Shown: piece after piece, positions 43,979-53,332 of the stretch
Numbering within the stretch: position 1 is the stretch's first letter
Layout of the letters: each line of letters starts with the position of its first letter
Assembly (NCBI RefSeq): GCF_902833905.1
Contig: NZ_CADFGP010000011.1
Location: forward strand, 124,001 to 188,000
Direction: 5' to 3'
DNA: 64,000 nucleotides
Source of the DNA: Paraburkholderia tuberum STM678
GTDB taxonomy: Bacteria > Pseudomonadota > Gammaproteobacteria > Burkholderiales > Burkholderiaceae
Position numbers and translations under genes: made by a program
The notes under the pieces: generated by a model
What the model saw: only the letters and a program-made list of their open reading frames with translations
What the model was told of the DNA's origin: nothing
The model's database searches: none

Positions 43979-45169
43979 GTGAAAGTCGCTATTGTTCACG
44001 ATTGGCTGGTAGTGTCCGGCGGCGCCGAGAAAGTATTGAAGAACATCATCGAGTGCTTCCCGGATGCGGACGTCTTTTCGATTGTCGATTTTCTCGAAGA
44101 CCGCGATTGCGTGAAGGGGAAGTCCGTCAACACGTCATTCATCCAGAAGATGCCGTTTGCGCGAAGACGATACCGCGCCTATCTACCGTTGATGCCGATT
44201 GCGATCGAGCAGGTGGATCTGTCAGGCTACGATCTCGTCATTTCGAGTTCGCACGCGGTCGCGAAAGGCGTGTTGACCGGGCCGAACCAGATGCATATCA
44301 GCTACATTCATTCGCCGATCCGCTATGCGTGGGATCTGCAACATCAGTACCTGCGTGAATCCCATCTCGACACAGGGCTGCGCTCCGCGTTGGCGCGCGT
44401 GCTGCTTCATTACATTCGAGGCTGGGATTCGCGCTCCGCGAACGGCGTCGATCATCTCGTCGCGAATTCTCAGTTCATTGCGCGGCGTATCAGAAAGGCC
44501 TATCAGCGCGAATCGACCGTGATCTATCCGCCCGTCGATCTGGTGAACATGCCTATTGGTACGGAGAAAGAGGATTTCTACGTGACGGCGTCGCGGATGG
44601 TGCCTTATAAGCGTATCGATCTGATCGTTCAGGCCTTTTCGCAAACGCCTGAACGCAAGCTGGTCGTGATCGGCGACGGTCCCGAGATGAAGAAGATCAA
44701 AGCGGTGGCCGGCGACAACGTCCAGATTCTCGGGCATCAGCCGTCCGATGTGCTGGTCGATCATTTGCGGCGCGCGCGCGCGTTCGTGTTCGCGGCGGAA
44801 GAAGACTTCGGCATTTCGGTGGTCGAAGCGCAGGCATGCGGCACGCCGGTGATCGCCTTCGGCCGCGGTGGCGCGCTCGAATCGGTGGTGGGATTGCCGC
44901 TCGAGCGACCCACCGGGGTTTTCTTCGGTGAGCAAAGCACCGCGTCGTTGCTTGATGCCGTTACCCGGTTCGAGAGCAACGCAGCCCTATTCGACGCACG
45001 CGTGTGCCGCAAGAATGCCGAGCGGTTTTCGTCGGAGAACTTCAAGAAGGCCCTGATGGGCTTCGTCGACGCGCGGCTCCCGTATGCGTGCGTCGAACAG
45101 TTTCTTCCCTATGCGCCGAGTCAGTCGCTGCCGGCCGAAGAACGTCATCTTGCCGACGTTACGCCCTGA
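43979..45169 (+). CDS. Glycosyltransferase family 4 protein (WbaZ-like)
   Basis: A 396-residue GT-B enzyme. The N-terminal part has KVAIVHDWLVVSGGAEKVL and ISYIHSPIRYAWDLQHQYL, the C-terminal part VTASRMVPYKRIDLIVQAF, VVIGDGPEMKKIK and FAAEEDFGISVVEAQACGTP. The set is typical of WbaZ-type mannosyltransferases. The start is GTG 43979 with AGGAGG 5 bases before; an earlier frame start lacks this. Its 3' end overlaps the convergent ligase gene by 25 bases, so it closes the first block of the polysaccharide operon. Confidence 0.88.
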   Translation: MKVAIVHDWLVVSGGAEKVLKNIIECFPDADVFSIVDFLEDRDCVKGKSVNTSFIQKMPFARRRYRAYLPLMPIAIEQVDLSGYDLVISSSHAVAKGVLTGPNQMHISYIHSPIRYAWDLQHQYLRESHLDTGLRSALARVLLHYIRGWDSRSANGVDHLVANSQFIARRIRKAYQRESTVIYPPVDLVNMPIGTEKEDFYVTASRMVPYKRIDLIVQAFSQTPERKLVVIGDGPEMKKIKAVAGDNVQILGHQPSDVLVDHLRRARAFVFAAEEDFGISVVEAQACGTPVIAFGRGGALESVVGLPLERPTGVFFGEQSTASLLDAVTRFESNAALFDARVCRKNAERFSSENFKKALMGFVDARLPYACVEQFLPYAPSQSLPAEERHLADVTP

Positions 45170-46452
45170 GTCGGGCGCTGGGGCACGGGCTGTGCAGCTC
45201 GCGTGCCCACGTTGCCCGCCTTGCGCGCTGCGCGCGGGCCGGGCCTGAATGCGGTGGCCGCCAGCGGACGCGCGGCTAGCAGCAGCGAGATCACCAGAGA
45301 AAGAATCAATACATTCGACGGCGAAACGAGCCGATGCTCGGTTGCCGACATCACCAGCAGGCAAACCGACGAAATCTCCACGAAGCGGAACGCCGCGAAC
45401 TGGCGGCCGCCCTCGACCAACGCGGCATACGCCGCCCCCTGCCTGCTCCACTCGATCAGTCTCCAGAAGAACGCGAGGATCAGCGTCAAGCCCACTACGC
45501 CGAGCTCGGCGAGGATATTCAGATACGAGTTGTGAGCGTGCGAGTCGCTGTGCTCGATCACTATGTCGGACGGCACCGCGAACAGATGGAAGTACGAGGT
45601 GAGGCTGCCGATGTGGTCGTCGAAGGAGCCGAAGCCGAGACCGACGAGCGGGCTTTGCACGAAATACGCGAGCGCTCGCGGCCACAACCACTCGTAGCGA
45701 ATGTCGAGGTTGTTGACCTTGGCGTCATTGGCGTGAATCGCGAACGTATAGCCCATGTAGTCGACGTTCGGCTGGGTATGGTAGATCGCGACGGCGACCG
45801 AGGCTAGCAGCAGCACGGCTATCAGCGTGCCGAGAATCCAGCGCTTGCGGCCAAAGTACAGATAGGGCAGAACGGCCGCCGCGCCAAGCAGCGAGCCGCG
45901 GCTGTAGGTCGAAAACAGCATCAGCACATTGCAGGCGAGCAGCGCGATCAGCAGCTTGCTGCGTTTTTGCAGGTAGCACGCTACGCCGAGACAGAACAGC
46001 ATTGCCAGGAAGCCGCCGGCTGCGTTGCGCGCAATGAAGTAGCTGCCGAAACTGTCGGCCGGATTAACGAAGATGCTGAACAGCCCGTTCGTGGCGATGT
46101 AGTAGACGTACATCGGCAGATTGACGACGACCGCGAAAATGAACAGCGCACGCAGTACCTTGTGCAGATCCCAGCGGTGCGCATACACGAAACCGGCAAA
46201 AATGGGCGCATAGGAAATGAAAAAATTGCCGTCGCGCCGATAAAAGTCGAACTCGAGGAACGACCGCGGATCATAGAGCAGCGTCGAGACCGTCGCGAGC
46301 ACCGTGAAAGCGGTCAGCGGCGCGATGAATGCGGGATAACTGCGGCCGTAAAAGCGCCATGCCAGCAATAGCAACGGGACAAAGCCGATCGCACTGATGG
46401 GCACGAAATTCGTGACCGTCAGGAAAAGTGCGACTAGCGAAATATAGGCCAT
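45145..46452 (-). CDS. O-antigen ligase/Wzy-like polymerase
   Basis: A 435-residue membrane protein with about 11 helices and the Wzy_C/O-antigen ligase loop: QSPLVGLGFGSFDDHIG, then EHSDSHAHNSYLNILAELGVVGLTLIL. The histidine-asparagine HAHNSYL is the family mark. It joins repeat units (Wzy) or transfers polymer; in Psl the same family is PslJ. ATG 46452 has GGAG before it; a longer frame is not needed. It is on the minus strand, opposite the rest of the operon, and its end overlaps the GT4 gene by 25 bases. Confidence 0.88.
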   Translation of the reverse strand: MAYISLVALFLTVTNFVPISAIGFVPLLLLAWRFYGRSYPAFIAPLTAFTVLATVSTLLYDPRSFLEFDFYRRDGNFFISYAPIFAGFVYAHRWDLHKVLRALFIFAVVVNLPMYVYYIATNGLFSIFVNPADSFGSYFIARNAAGGFLAMLFCLGVACYLQKRSKLLIALLACNVLMLFSTYSRGSLLGAAAVLPYLYFGRKRWILGTLIAVLLLASVAVAIYHTQPNVDYMGYTFAIHANDAKVNNLDIRYEWLWPRALAYFVQSPLVGLGFGSFDDHIGSLTSYFHLFAVPSDIVIEHSDSHAHNSYLNILAELGVVGLTLILAFFWRLIEWSRQGAAYAALVEGGRQFAAFRFVEISSVCLLVMSATEHRLVSPSNVLILSLVISLLLAARPLAATAFRPGPRAARKAGNVGTRAAQPVPQRPTQGVTSAR

Positions 46453-47063
46453 TGCAACTCCAGAAAAACGAATGGCGCGCCGGTTGGGGTTGTGCCCATG
46501 CGCTGGATGATGGCGAGATTGGAACAGCGGAAAACTCACAGTGTGGGCCGCGCGGGGATGAATGCCACGGGACGTTCATTAAACGGTAGCACGTGTCGCT
46601 GCTTATTTCCAATCGTGCGCCCTGCAATAGAAGTGCAAGCTCGTTCGCAAGCTTGTTAAATCAAGTCCGCGAGCACCGCCAAAACTTCCGCGCTTCGCGC
46701 CAGATGGGCTGCGTCGCAATGCGGTCTCACTATGATGAATTCATCGGGGCACGATGTCGACTAGATCCGATGCAGGTCGTTTGCCGCATTCGATCTTTTG
46801 TTTCAATCGTTTTCCGGTCGTCGTTGTCGAGCAGACCATTGCGATTCGGCCAGTCAGTTTCCGTCCTTCCCGATCGAGCCGGATTCGCTGTAGGCGCATG
46901 CATCTTTCACTGCGAACTGAACTACTGGTCTGGTCCGTTTGACGCGCACGCCCTGTCATAAATCACATCAGACGGTATTTGCGTGGATCGCGGCACACCG
47001 CGTTATGCGGTGTCCTCGAGGGAAACGCGTTCCCGAGCCGGTTTCAATGCGAAGGAGTGAGCG
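46453..47063. other. Divergent promoter region, no gene
   Basis: About 610 bases between the divergent ligase gene and manC. Nothing coding is supported on either strand. It presumably carries both promoters; the left 200 bases are AT-richer. A small CAAGCT/AGCTTG inverted repeat lies at about 46635-46654. Confidence 0.5.
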
Positions 47064-48584
47064 ATGGGCAAGGTTACCGCGGCAGCAGCCGCAGCGGATG
47101 TCGAAACGATACGACAGGATTCTGCCGAGGCGGAGTTGCCGACGCTCGTGCAGGTGATTCTCGCCGGTGGTTCCGGCACCCGGTTGTGGCCGGTGTCGCG
47201 CGAACAGTTTCCAAAACAACTGATCGACGTGATCGGCAATCAGACCTTGCTGCAAGCAACCATGGGGCGCATGGCGGGTTTTGATGGCGCATGGAACGTC
47301 GCGGCCGATCCCGTGATCGTCTGCGGAACCGATCATTATTTCGCCACTTACGAACAGGCGCGCGAGATCGGCGTGAACGCTCGGATCGTGGTCGAACCCG
47401 CGCGTCGCGATACGGCGCCGGCATTGACGCTTGCCGCGTTGACGGCATGCGCGGAAGACGAAGACGCCATTCTGGTCGCAATGCCCGCCGACCATGCGAT
47501 CGCGAATCTCGAAGCGCTTCACCACGCGCTGGACATCGCCGCGAGGCATGCGCGCGACGGCGCGATCGTCACGCTAGGCGTACCGCCCGAACGGCCCGAC
47601 AGGGGCTTCGGTTATATCCGGCTCGGCGACGCGTTGCCAGACGGCGCGCGCCGCATCGAGCGCTTCGTCGAGAAGCCCGCGACGGAACTCGCGGCCCAGT
47701 ACGTCGCGTCGGGCAATTACTGGTGGAATAGCGGCATCTTCGTGGTGCGAGCGTCGGTTTGGCTCTCCATCATCGAGCAGTTTCAGCCGGACATGCACGC
47801 GGCCTGCGTTCAGGCATACCGCGACGCGAAGAAGACTGAAGAATGCATCATGCCGGACGCCGAGGGGTTCCTGGGTTCGCCGTCCGACTCGATCGACTAT
47901 GCGGTGATGGAACAGCTTGGCAATCCGGAGTCGGCGTTTTCCGGCGTCGTGGTGCCGCTCGAAGCAGGCTGGTCCGATCTCGGCTCTTGGGATGCCGTAT
48001 GGCAAGCGATGGAGAAGGACGACTGCGGTAACGCGGCCAGCGGCCGCGTGCTGTTCGAAGGGGCCACCGCGACCTACGCACGCTCGCAAGGAGGCAGGCT
48101 TCTCGCCTGCGTCGGCACCAGCAACATGATCGTGATCGAAACCGACGACGCGGTGCTCGTCGCGGATCGCTCGCATGTGCAGGACATCAAGGGACTCGTG
48201 TCGCGGATCAGGGCCGAGAAGTCGCCGGAGGCCGATGCGCACAGAAAAGTGCGTCGCCCGTGGGGCTTTTACGACTCGATCGATCATGGCGAGCGCTTTC
48301 AGGTGAAGCGCATCGTCGTGATGCCCGGCGGCCGTCTGTCGTTGCAGATGCATCATCATCGCGCCGAGCATTGGGTCGTGGTGTGTGGAACCGCACACGT
48401 CACGCGCGGGCAAGAGCAGTATCTTCTTGGCGAAAACGAATCGACCTATATCCCGTTGGGTGTTCGCCATCGGCTCGAAAATCCGGGCCGCGTGCCGCTG
48501 CAGATCATCGAGGTGCAGTCGGGTACTTATCTCGGCGAAGACGACATCGTTCGTTTCGACGACAAGTACGGGCGTTGTGGCTGA
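47064..48584 (+). CDS. manC: Mannose-1-phosphate guanylyltransferase/mannose-6-phosphate isomerase
   Basis: A 506-residue two-domain enzyme making GDP-mannose. The nucleotidyltransferase half has VILAGGSGTRLWPVSREQFPK and RFVEKPATE, and the isomerase half is a cupin with VKRIVVMPGGRLSLQMHHHR and HWVVVCGTAHVT. Length is normal for AlgA/PslB/BceA. A short alanine-rich head precedes the domain. GAAGGAG lies before ATG 47064. It supplies GDP-mannose to the polysaccharide and matches PslB or BceA. Confidence 0.93.
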   Translation: MGKVTAAAAAADVETIRQDSAEAELPTLVQVILAGGSGTRLWPVSREQFPKQLIDVIGNQTLLQATMGRMAGFDGAWNVAADPVIVCGTDHYFATYEQAREIGVNARIVVEPARRDTAPALTLAALTACAEDEDAILVAMPADHAIANLEALHHALDIAARHARDGAIVTLGVPPERPDRGFGYIRLGDALPDGARRIERFVEKPATELAAQYVASGNYWWNSGIFVVRASVWLSIIEQFQPDMHAACVQAYRDAKKTEECIMPDAEGFLGSPSDSIDYAVMEQLGNPESAFSGVVVPLEAGWSDLGSWDAVWQAMEKDDCGNAASGRVLFEGATATYARSQGGRLLACVGTSNMIVIETDDAVLVADRSHVQDIKGLVSRIRAEKSPEADAHRKVRRPWGFYDSIDHGERFQVKRIVVMPGGRLSLQMHHHRAEHWVVVCGTAHVTRGQEQYLLGENESTYIPLGVRHRLENPGRVPLQIIEVQSGTYLGEDDIVRFDDKYGRCG

Positions 48585-48625
48585 TGCGACGGAGTCGACG
48601 TGCTACGTCCTATGAGGGGGCTGTG

Positions 48626-50008
48626 ATGCGATTGCTGACTGGTCTACTGGCGAGAGCGTTCGACGTCGCGATGATCGTGGCTGGGGCATTTGCGGCCTCC
48701 CAGATCCGCTTCGACGGCGGCTCGCAACGGAGCTTTTATTTCGCCTTCGTCGCTTTTGCCGCGGCGTTCGCTCTCGCGGTCTTTCCGGCGCTCGGCGTCT
48801 ACCAATCGTGGCGTGGCCGCTCGAAGAGAGTGCTGGCGAGCCAGGTGGCGCTCGGCTGGCTCGTCGTGCAGGCCTGCGCGATGGTGCTGATGTTCTCGCT
48901 GCACCGGATCGATTTCGTGTCGCGACTCTGGTTCGTGTACTGGACCGGCATTTCGGGCGCGGCAATGATGGCCGGCCGGCTGGTCACGCATGCGTTGCTT
49001 GGGCGCATGCGTCATGCGGGGATGAACTTGCAGCAGGTCGCGGTGGCGGCGTGCGGCGAACATTGCGACGAGATCATCCATAAGATCGAGACGTCGCCCG
49101 CGGCCGGCTTTCGCGCGAATGCGCTGTATAACCTGCACCCCGGCTGTTGCATTCCGCCGCGCTCGTCGGTGCAGGTCTTCGAAGAACAGGGTGCGTTCGC
49201 TCGCTACGTGCGCGAACAGCAGATCGGCGAAGTGTGGCTGGCGCTGCCGCTCACCGAGGAGCGCGCGATTCTCAAGCTGGTGGCGGAGTTTCGCAACGAC
49301 CTGATCAATGTGCGCTTCATGCCCGATGTGCGCTCGCTTGCGCTGTTCGAAGGCAGCATGACCGAGTTGCTCGGCTTGCCGACGATCAATCTTGCCGCGT
49401 CGCCGCTGCCGCCGAAGGCGTTGGTGCAAAAAGACCTGTTCGATCGTCTGTTCGCGCTCGTCGCGTTGATCGCGATCTCGCCGATACTGCTGGGCTGCGC
49501 GATCGCCGTCAAACTGAGTTCGCGCGGGCCGGTGTTCTTCACGCAGCGTCGCAAAGGCGCCGACGGCCGCGTATTTACGATCTACAAGTTCCGCACGATG
49601 CGCCTGCACGAGCAGAAGCCGGGCATTCTCGAACAGGCCACGCGCGACGATCCACGCATCACGACCGTCGGCGCGTTCCTGCGCCGCACGAGTCTCGACG
49701 AACTACCGCAGTTCTTCAATGTGCTGCGCGGCGATATGTCGGTGGTGGGGCCGCGCCCGCATGCGCTCGAACACGACGATCTCTATCAGAACATCGTATC
49801 GGGCTATATCCACCGTTATCGGATCAAACCCGGCATTACCGGCTGGGCGCAGATCAACGGCTATCGCGGCGAAACCGATCGTCTGGAAAAGATGGAGGGC
49901 CGCGTCGCACACGATCTGTACTACCTGCGCAACTGGTCGTTCTGGCTCGACATGAAGATCATTCTGGCCACGATTTTCAAGGGGCTTCATCATCCAAACG
50001 CGTACTGA
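48626..50008 (+). CDS. Undecaprenyl-phosphate glucose phosphotransferase (WcaJ/PslA type)
   Basis: A 460-residue initiating sugar-phosphate transferase. Four N-terminal helices, a CoA-binding-like domain with the redox-like loop, a fifth helix ([21 protein letters not shown]) and the catalytic domain: [39 protein letters not shown] and [16 protein letters not shown]. It loads glucose-1-phosphate, or galactose, on undecaprenyl phosphate at the inner membrane and so starts the repeat unit. ATG 48626 follows GAGGGGG. It corresponds to PslA or BceB. Confidence 0.92.
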   Translation: MRLLTGLLARAFDVAMIVAGAFAASQIRFDGGSQRSFYFAFVAFAAAFALAVFPALGVYQSWRGRSKRVLASQVALGWLVVQACAMVLMFSLHRIDFVSRLWFVYWTGISGAAMMAGRLVTHALLGRMRHAGMNLQQVAVAACGEHCDEIIHKIETSPAAGFRANALYNLHPGCCIPPRSSVQVFEEQGAFARYVREQQIGEVWLALPLTEERAILKLVAEFRNDLINVRFMPDVRSLALFEGSMTELLGLPTINLAASPLPPKALVQKDLFDRLFALVALIAISPILLGCAIAVKLSSRGPVFFTQRRKGADGRVFTIYKFRTMRLHEQKPGILEQATRDDPRITTVGAFLRRTSLDELPQFFNVLRGDMSVVGPRPHALEHDDLYQNIVSGYIHRYRIKPGITGWAQINGYRGETDRLEKMEGRVAHDLYYLRNWSFWLDMKIILATIFKGLHHPNAY

Positions 50009-50010
50009 GC

Positions 50011-51096
50011 ATGATGCTATCCGGAGTTGAAAACATAGTAAGACGATCTGCGAAGCGGGTCTCGCTTTACCGCTTTCACCACGATCACGACTTGCAGGCG
50101 AGAAAAATATTGGAGCGACTCGAAAGCAGGTATGGCAAGACCGATCCGAACAAACTGCGGCTCGCGGACACCTATGCGCGAGACGTGTTCGGCGACCCGG
50201 TCTACGCACCCTGGCTGCGCGTTTATACCGCGTTTTGCGGCACCTTCAAGGAAGGCTGGATTCCGGACAACTACTACGGCATCGTCGTCGTGCCGCAAAT
50301 GCAAGGCTGGTACGGCAAGATTTCGAGCCTCAAGCCGATTTCACGGCTGATCTTCGACGGCGACGAATTGCCGGACGTCGCGTACTTTGCCAATGGGCTG
50401 TTCTTTACCGACAAAGGCGTCGTGGTGCCTGAGCGTGATCTGACAGACGTCGTGTTCGAGCATACCGAACGCGTCGTATTCAAGCTCGACGGTTCCGGAC
50501 AGGGCAACGGTGTCTACTTCTTCGACCGTGCCAACTTCGACCCCGCGGTCATCAGGTCGCTCGGCAATGGCGTGATTCAGACGTTCATCAACCAGCACAG
50601 TCTGTTCGCTACGTTTGCTGCGAAGCCGGTGGCGACATTGCGCTTCACGACCGTGGTGGACGAGGCCGGTCGCATTTCCATTCGGGCCTGCTACTTGCGA
50701 CTCGGCAGAGCGGACGATACGCATGTGCTGAGCGATCGCGAGATATGCGTGCCGGTCGAACTCGAAACGGGCGAACTGTGCGACGAGGGGTATATGAGCG
50801 ACTGGGCCGCGGTGGACGCGCATCCAGACTCGGGCGCGCGCTTTGCGGGCCTGAAGATTCCATGTTTCGAGAAATGCGTGGCCACCGTGCTACGCCTGCA
50901 CAGGAAGATTCCGTTTGCGCGCTGCATCGGCTGGGATCTCGCGGTCGACGCGAACGGCCAGGTCAAGGTGATGGAGTGGAACGGCAAGCACAACGACGTC
51001 AAATTCAGCGAGGCGACGCAAGGCCCGTGCTTCGCTGATCTGAACTGGGAACGGCTGAGGGCCGAACCTGAGTTTGCACGGCTGTCACTGGGCTGA
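50011..51096 (+). CDS. Sugar-transfer-associated ATP-grasp protein
   Basis: A 361-residue ATP-grasp protein of the type found with polysaccharide genes. Visible stretches: YGIVVVPQMQGWYGKISSLK, VVFKLDGSGQGNGVYFFDR (glycine-rich loop), VIQTFINQHSLFATFAAKPV, VATLRFTTVVDEAG and IGWDLAVDANGQVKVMEWNG (metal-binding Asp, Glu, Asn). It starts two bases after the wcaJ-like stop. With the TupA-like protein at the other end of the locus this gives two distinct ATP-grasp enzymes. It may attach an amino acid or other carboxylate; the substrate is unknown. Confidence 0.85.
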   Translation: MMLSGVENIVRRSAKRVSLYRFHHDHDLQARKILERLESRYGKTDPNKLRLADTYARDVFGDPVYAPWLRVYTAFCGTFKEGWIPDNYYGIVVVPQMQGWYGKISSLKPISRLIFDGDELPDVAYFANGLFFTDKGVVVPERDLTDVVFEHTERVVFKLDGSGQGNGVYFFDRANFDPAVIRSLGNGVIQTFINQHSLFATFAAKPVATLRFTTVVDEAGRISIRACYLRLGRADDTHVLSDREICVPVELETGELCDEGYMSDWAAVDAHPDSGARFAGLKIPCFEKCVATVLRLHRKIPFARCIGWDLAVDANGQVKVMEWNGKHNDVKFSEATQGPCFADLNWERLRAEPEFARLSLG

Positions 51097-51132
51097 TCGG
51101 GCAGGCCAAAAAAACGTAGTAGGAGACGCGAC

Positions 51133-51468
51133 GTGAGCGAACAGTTATGGTGCGTCCATATCGAAGGACTGAACGACTTCATTGCCGTCGATTCGGAGGA
51201 ATCGGCGCGGTACGAGGCGTCGCAGATCAATGCGTATATCGATCGCGCCGACAGAAGCTCGCGCGCCGCCCGCTTGCGCGCGGTGGTGGTCGAATGGCCG
51301 TATGGCGCGGACGCTCACGCAAGAGCGCTCGATGACGACTGGCACGATCTGCAATGTATGCCACACAGACAGCAGGCCGTCGCGCGGTCCGGCGGCCCGT
51401 TGTCGAATCTCGCGCGACGCGTTAGAGAACTGCTGAGCATCGCGCGCACGGGGAAGGACGATGCGTGA
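51133..51468 (+). CDS. Small protein of unknown function
   Basis: A 111-residue acidic-to-neutral soluble protein starting with GTG after an AGGAG site. It reads LWCVHIEGLNDFIAVDSEES near the N-terminus and has several tryptophans and histidines (DDDWHDLQCMPHRQQ). I do not recognise the family. It is the last gene of the polysaccharide block, 36 bases after the ATP-grasp gene, and ahead of a terminator, so it may be co-transcribed. Confidence 0.62.
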   Translation: MSEQLWCVHIEGLNDFIAVDSEESARYEASQINAYIDRADRSSRAARLRAVVVEWPYGADAHARALDDDWHDLQCMPHRQQAVARSGGPLSNLARRVRELLSIARTGKDDA

Positions 51469-51611
51469 AGCGCGGCTACGGCAAACCGCGTTATGCGGGC
51501 AGTGGCACGTCCTCGATCAGATCAGCCGAGAGGCTTCCCAACCGACGACTGACACCGGCGGGCGCGGCAGCGCTTCTCGCTGGCACTGACCGGCGTCGAT
51601 CACTGGCGGAG

Positions 51612-51637
51612 AAGGCGGCTCAATGCCGTCTTTTCTT
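51612..51637 (+). terminator. Terminator after the polysaccharide block
   Basis: AAGGCGGC (51612-51619) pairs with GCCGTCTT (51625-51632) with one G-T pair around the loop TCAAT, followed by TTTTCTTGTT. The remaining 150 bases to the next gene are AT-rich and contain no gene. Confidence 0.75.
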
Positions 51638-51797
51638 GTTGAGCGGCGATACCGGAAAGATGGACCCGAAAATCAGATACCCGCAACGATCGTGAATATC
51701 TGTAAAAACGGTTTTATCTCAGATTAAAGTCATTGACTGTGATTCGTTTTAGATGGTTAATTCGTCGGGTGTGTTCTGGAAAACCAGCAGAGGTCAA

Positions 51798-52244
51798 ATG
51801 GAGCAACAGAAACAGGAAGACGCCGGGGGCAAGGAAGAATGCCAGCTTTGCCGCGTGACATATTCAATATATTCAAACTTCCCGCCAATGCCGTCAGCCA
51901 TGGCTCTGAACGTCGAAACCGGCGAATGGTTTCCGCTGGATAGGCTTCGGTCGTATTCAAACGGCTACGATATGGCCGAAGCCCTCGGTTACGCATGGGC
52001 GTGCGATTGCCGCGGACGCAAGGCAGCGCTAGAGCCAGCGTCGAAGCGTTTCACTCACGACGAGCAATACACGCTCAAAGATCGCGACGGCAAACCGCTC
52101 GCTAATGTGCGTTACCGGATCGTTCTTGACGGTGAGCGGGTGAAATCGGGAACTACGAGTGCGCAAGGGAAAACCGAGCGTATCGCGACCATTTTTGAAT
52201 CGAGCTTGAGGTTTTATATTGCAGAGGCAATCAGGGATGAATGA
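51798..52244 (+). CDS. Transthyretin-like carrier protein of a putative effector locus
   Basis: A 148-residue protein with no signal peptide. The first ~85 residues hold two C-x2-C or C-x-C pairs (CQLCRV near residue 18 and CDCRGR near residue 71). The last ~60 residues, EQYTLKDRDGKPLANVRYRI onward, resemble the transthyretin-like tails that end VgrG and PAAR proteins. ATG 51798 has AGAGG before it; ATG 51753 lacks a site. It overlaps the M35 peptidase gene by 8 bases. I infer an adaptor or carrier role in type VI delivery; PAAR itself is not seen. Confidence 0.6.
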   Translation: MEQQKQEDAGGKEECQLCRVTYSIYSNFPPMPSAMALNVETGEWFPLDRLRSYSNGYDMAEALGYAWACDCRGRKAALEPASKRFTHDEQYTLKDRDGKPLANVRYRIVLDGERVKSGTTSAQGKTERIATIFESSLRFYIAEAIRDE

Positions 52245-52929
52245 TTTTGATGATCGGAATAAATACGGGTTCAAGACCGACGAAAATGAAGAATGGTTCG
52301 AGGTACACACTAGGGCTATTACGAATACAAACCCCGGTTCAATGGTCCATGTAACAATCAATACAGACAAGATTTGCCCGAAAATGTCAAACAAAGTTTT
52401 TCGCGACATGGTTCTGAAGTGCCGGGATCGTGCTGTTGGTTACGTTGAGACTCGCCTGGAGGATTTGGCACGCTGGTCAGCATCAGATCAGGACCGCGTA
52501 CGAGCATGGTTTGGCTGTTGCGACGAGTCAGCAAGAAACCGGCTTGCGAATGGTTTAACATCAATTGTTCGCGTGTTGCGAGGGTTAACCGGTGACAATT
52601 TCGTCCGATGGGAACCTGATACGTCGAGATACGTGGGATGCGTACCAAACCCCGTAAGATCTGGCGTGGTCGCTGAAGTATGCGCGCCAGACACCAAAAC
52701 ACACACGATCGCTATACACTTGGATTTTTGTTCAATGCGTGACTTCTCTTGGGACAAGGATTCAATTGTTTCTACGCTCATTCATGAGGCGAGTCACTTT
52801 CAAGACACTATGGGAACCAAAGATTGGAAGTACTTCATGAACGAGTGCCTTTCGTGGGGAGGAACGAATCCCGAACAAGCAATCGATAACGCTGACAGCA
52901 TCGCCGGATACGTTATCTACAATGCGTAA
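52237..52929 (+). CDS. M35-type metallopeptidase, putative toxin
   Basis: A 230-residue protein whose C-terminal third is an aspzincin (M35, deuterolysin) site: LIHEASHFQDTMGTKDWKYF, with the two zinc histidines and catalytic Glu of HExxH and the third ligand Asp in GTxD, then NADSIAGYV. The N-terminal part is unrecognised and has scattered cysteines (CCDES, CVPNP). There is no signal peptide, unlike secreted fungal M35 enzymes, so it is likely delivered by another route such as type VI secretion. It overlaps genes on both sides by 8 bases. Markedly AT-richer than the region around it, a sign of transfer. Confidence 0.8.
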   Translation: MNDFDDRNKYGFKTDENEEWFEVHTRAITNTNPGSMVHVTINTDKICPKMSNKVFRDMVLKCRDRAVGYVETRLEDLARWSASDQDRVRAWFGCCDESARNRLANGLTSIVRVLRGLTGDNFVRWEPDTSRYVGCVPNPVRSGVVAEVCAPDTKTHTIAIHLDFCSMRDFSWDKDSIVSTLIHEASHFQDTMGTKDWKYFMNECLSWGGTNPEQAIDNADSIAGYVIYNA

Positions 52930-53332
52930 ACTTTACGTCATCATTTCGGCTCTGATATCGGGACATGTTTTTGCGTGTATGCCTGGCGAGAATTTCGATA
53001 TCTACTTTCCACCGAATAGTGCCGTTATCCCCGCCGATGAGGTTTTAAGGCTTGCTAACTGGGTAGTCGATAAAAATATTGCATATGCGAATCACAAAAC
53101 CAGGGAAACAACGCTAGTAAGTGGGCATGCTGAGGAACGCGAACAGAACGCAATCCAATTGGCCCAAGCTCGCCTGATAGCGGGTAAAGCGGTGCTGGAT
53201 CAATTTGGCTTCTTGCGTGGAACGGTAAAGACCAGTTCGCGCGTCTATTCGAAGAACGATGTCGAAAACGGCCGGCGTGTTGAAATATCGTTTGAGCCCG
53301 ATTGTCCTAACAAGTGTTGTACGGGTCAATAG
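52922..53332 (+). CDS. Periplasmic OmpA-like protein, putative immunity
   Basis: A 136-residue exported protein: signal peptide MRKLYVIISALISGHVFA, followed by Cys-Met-Pro, so a lipoprotein is possible. The rest is an OmpA C-terminal-like fold (IYFPPNSAVIPADEVLRLAN, TTLVSGHAEEREQN, LAQARLIAGKAVLDQFG, NGRRVEISFE), which normally binds peptidoglycan. It starts inside the end of the M35 peptidase gene, the usual layout of toxin and immunity genes. I infer that it blocks the peptidase in the periplasm; a peptidoglycan-binding helper is the alternative. Confidence 0.7.
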   Translation: MRKLYVIISALISGHVFACMPGENFDIYFPPNSAVIPADEVLRLANWVVDKNIAYANHKTRETTLVSGHAEEREQNAIQLAQARLIAGKAVLDQFGFLRGTVKTSSRVYSKNDVENGRRVEISFEPDCPNKCCTGQ

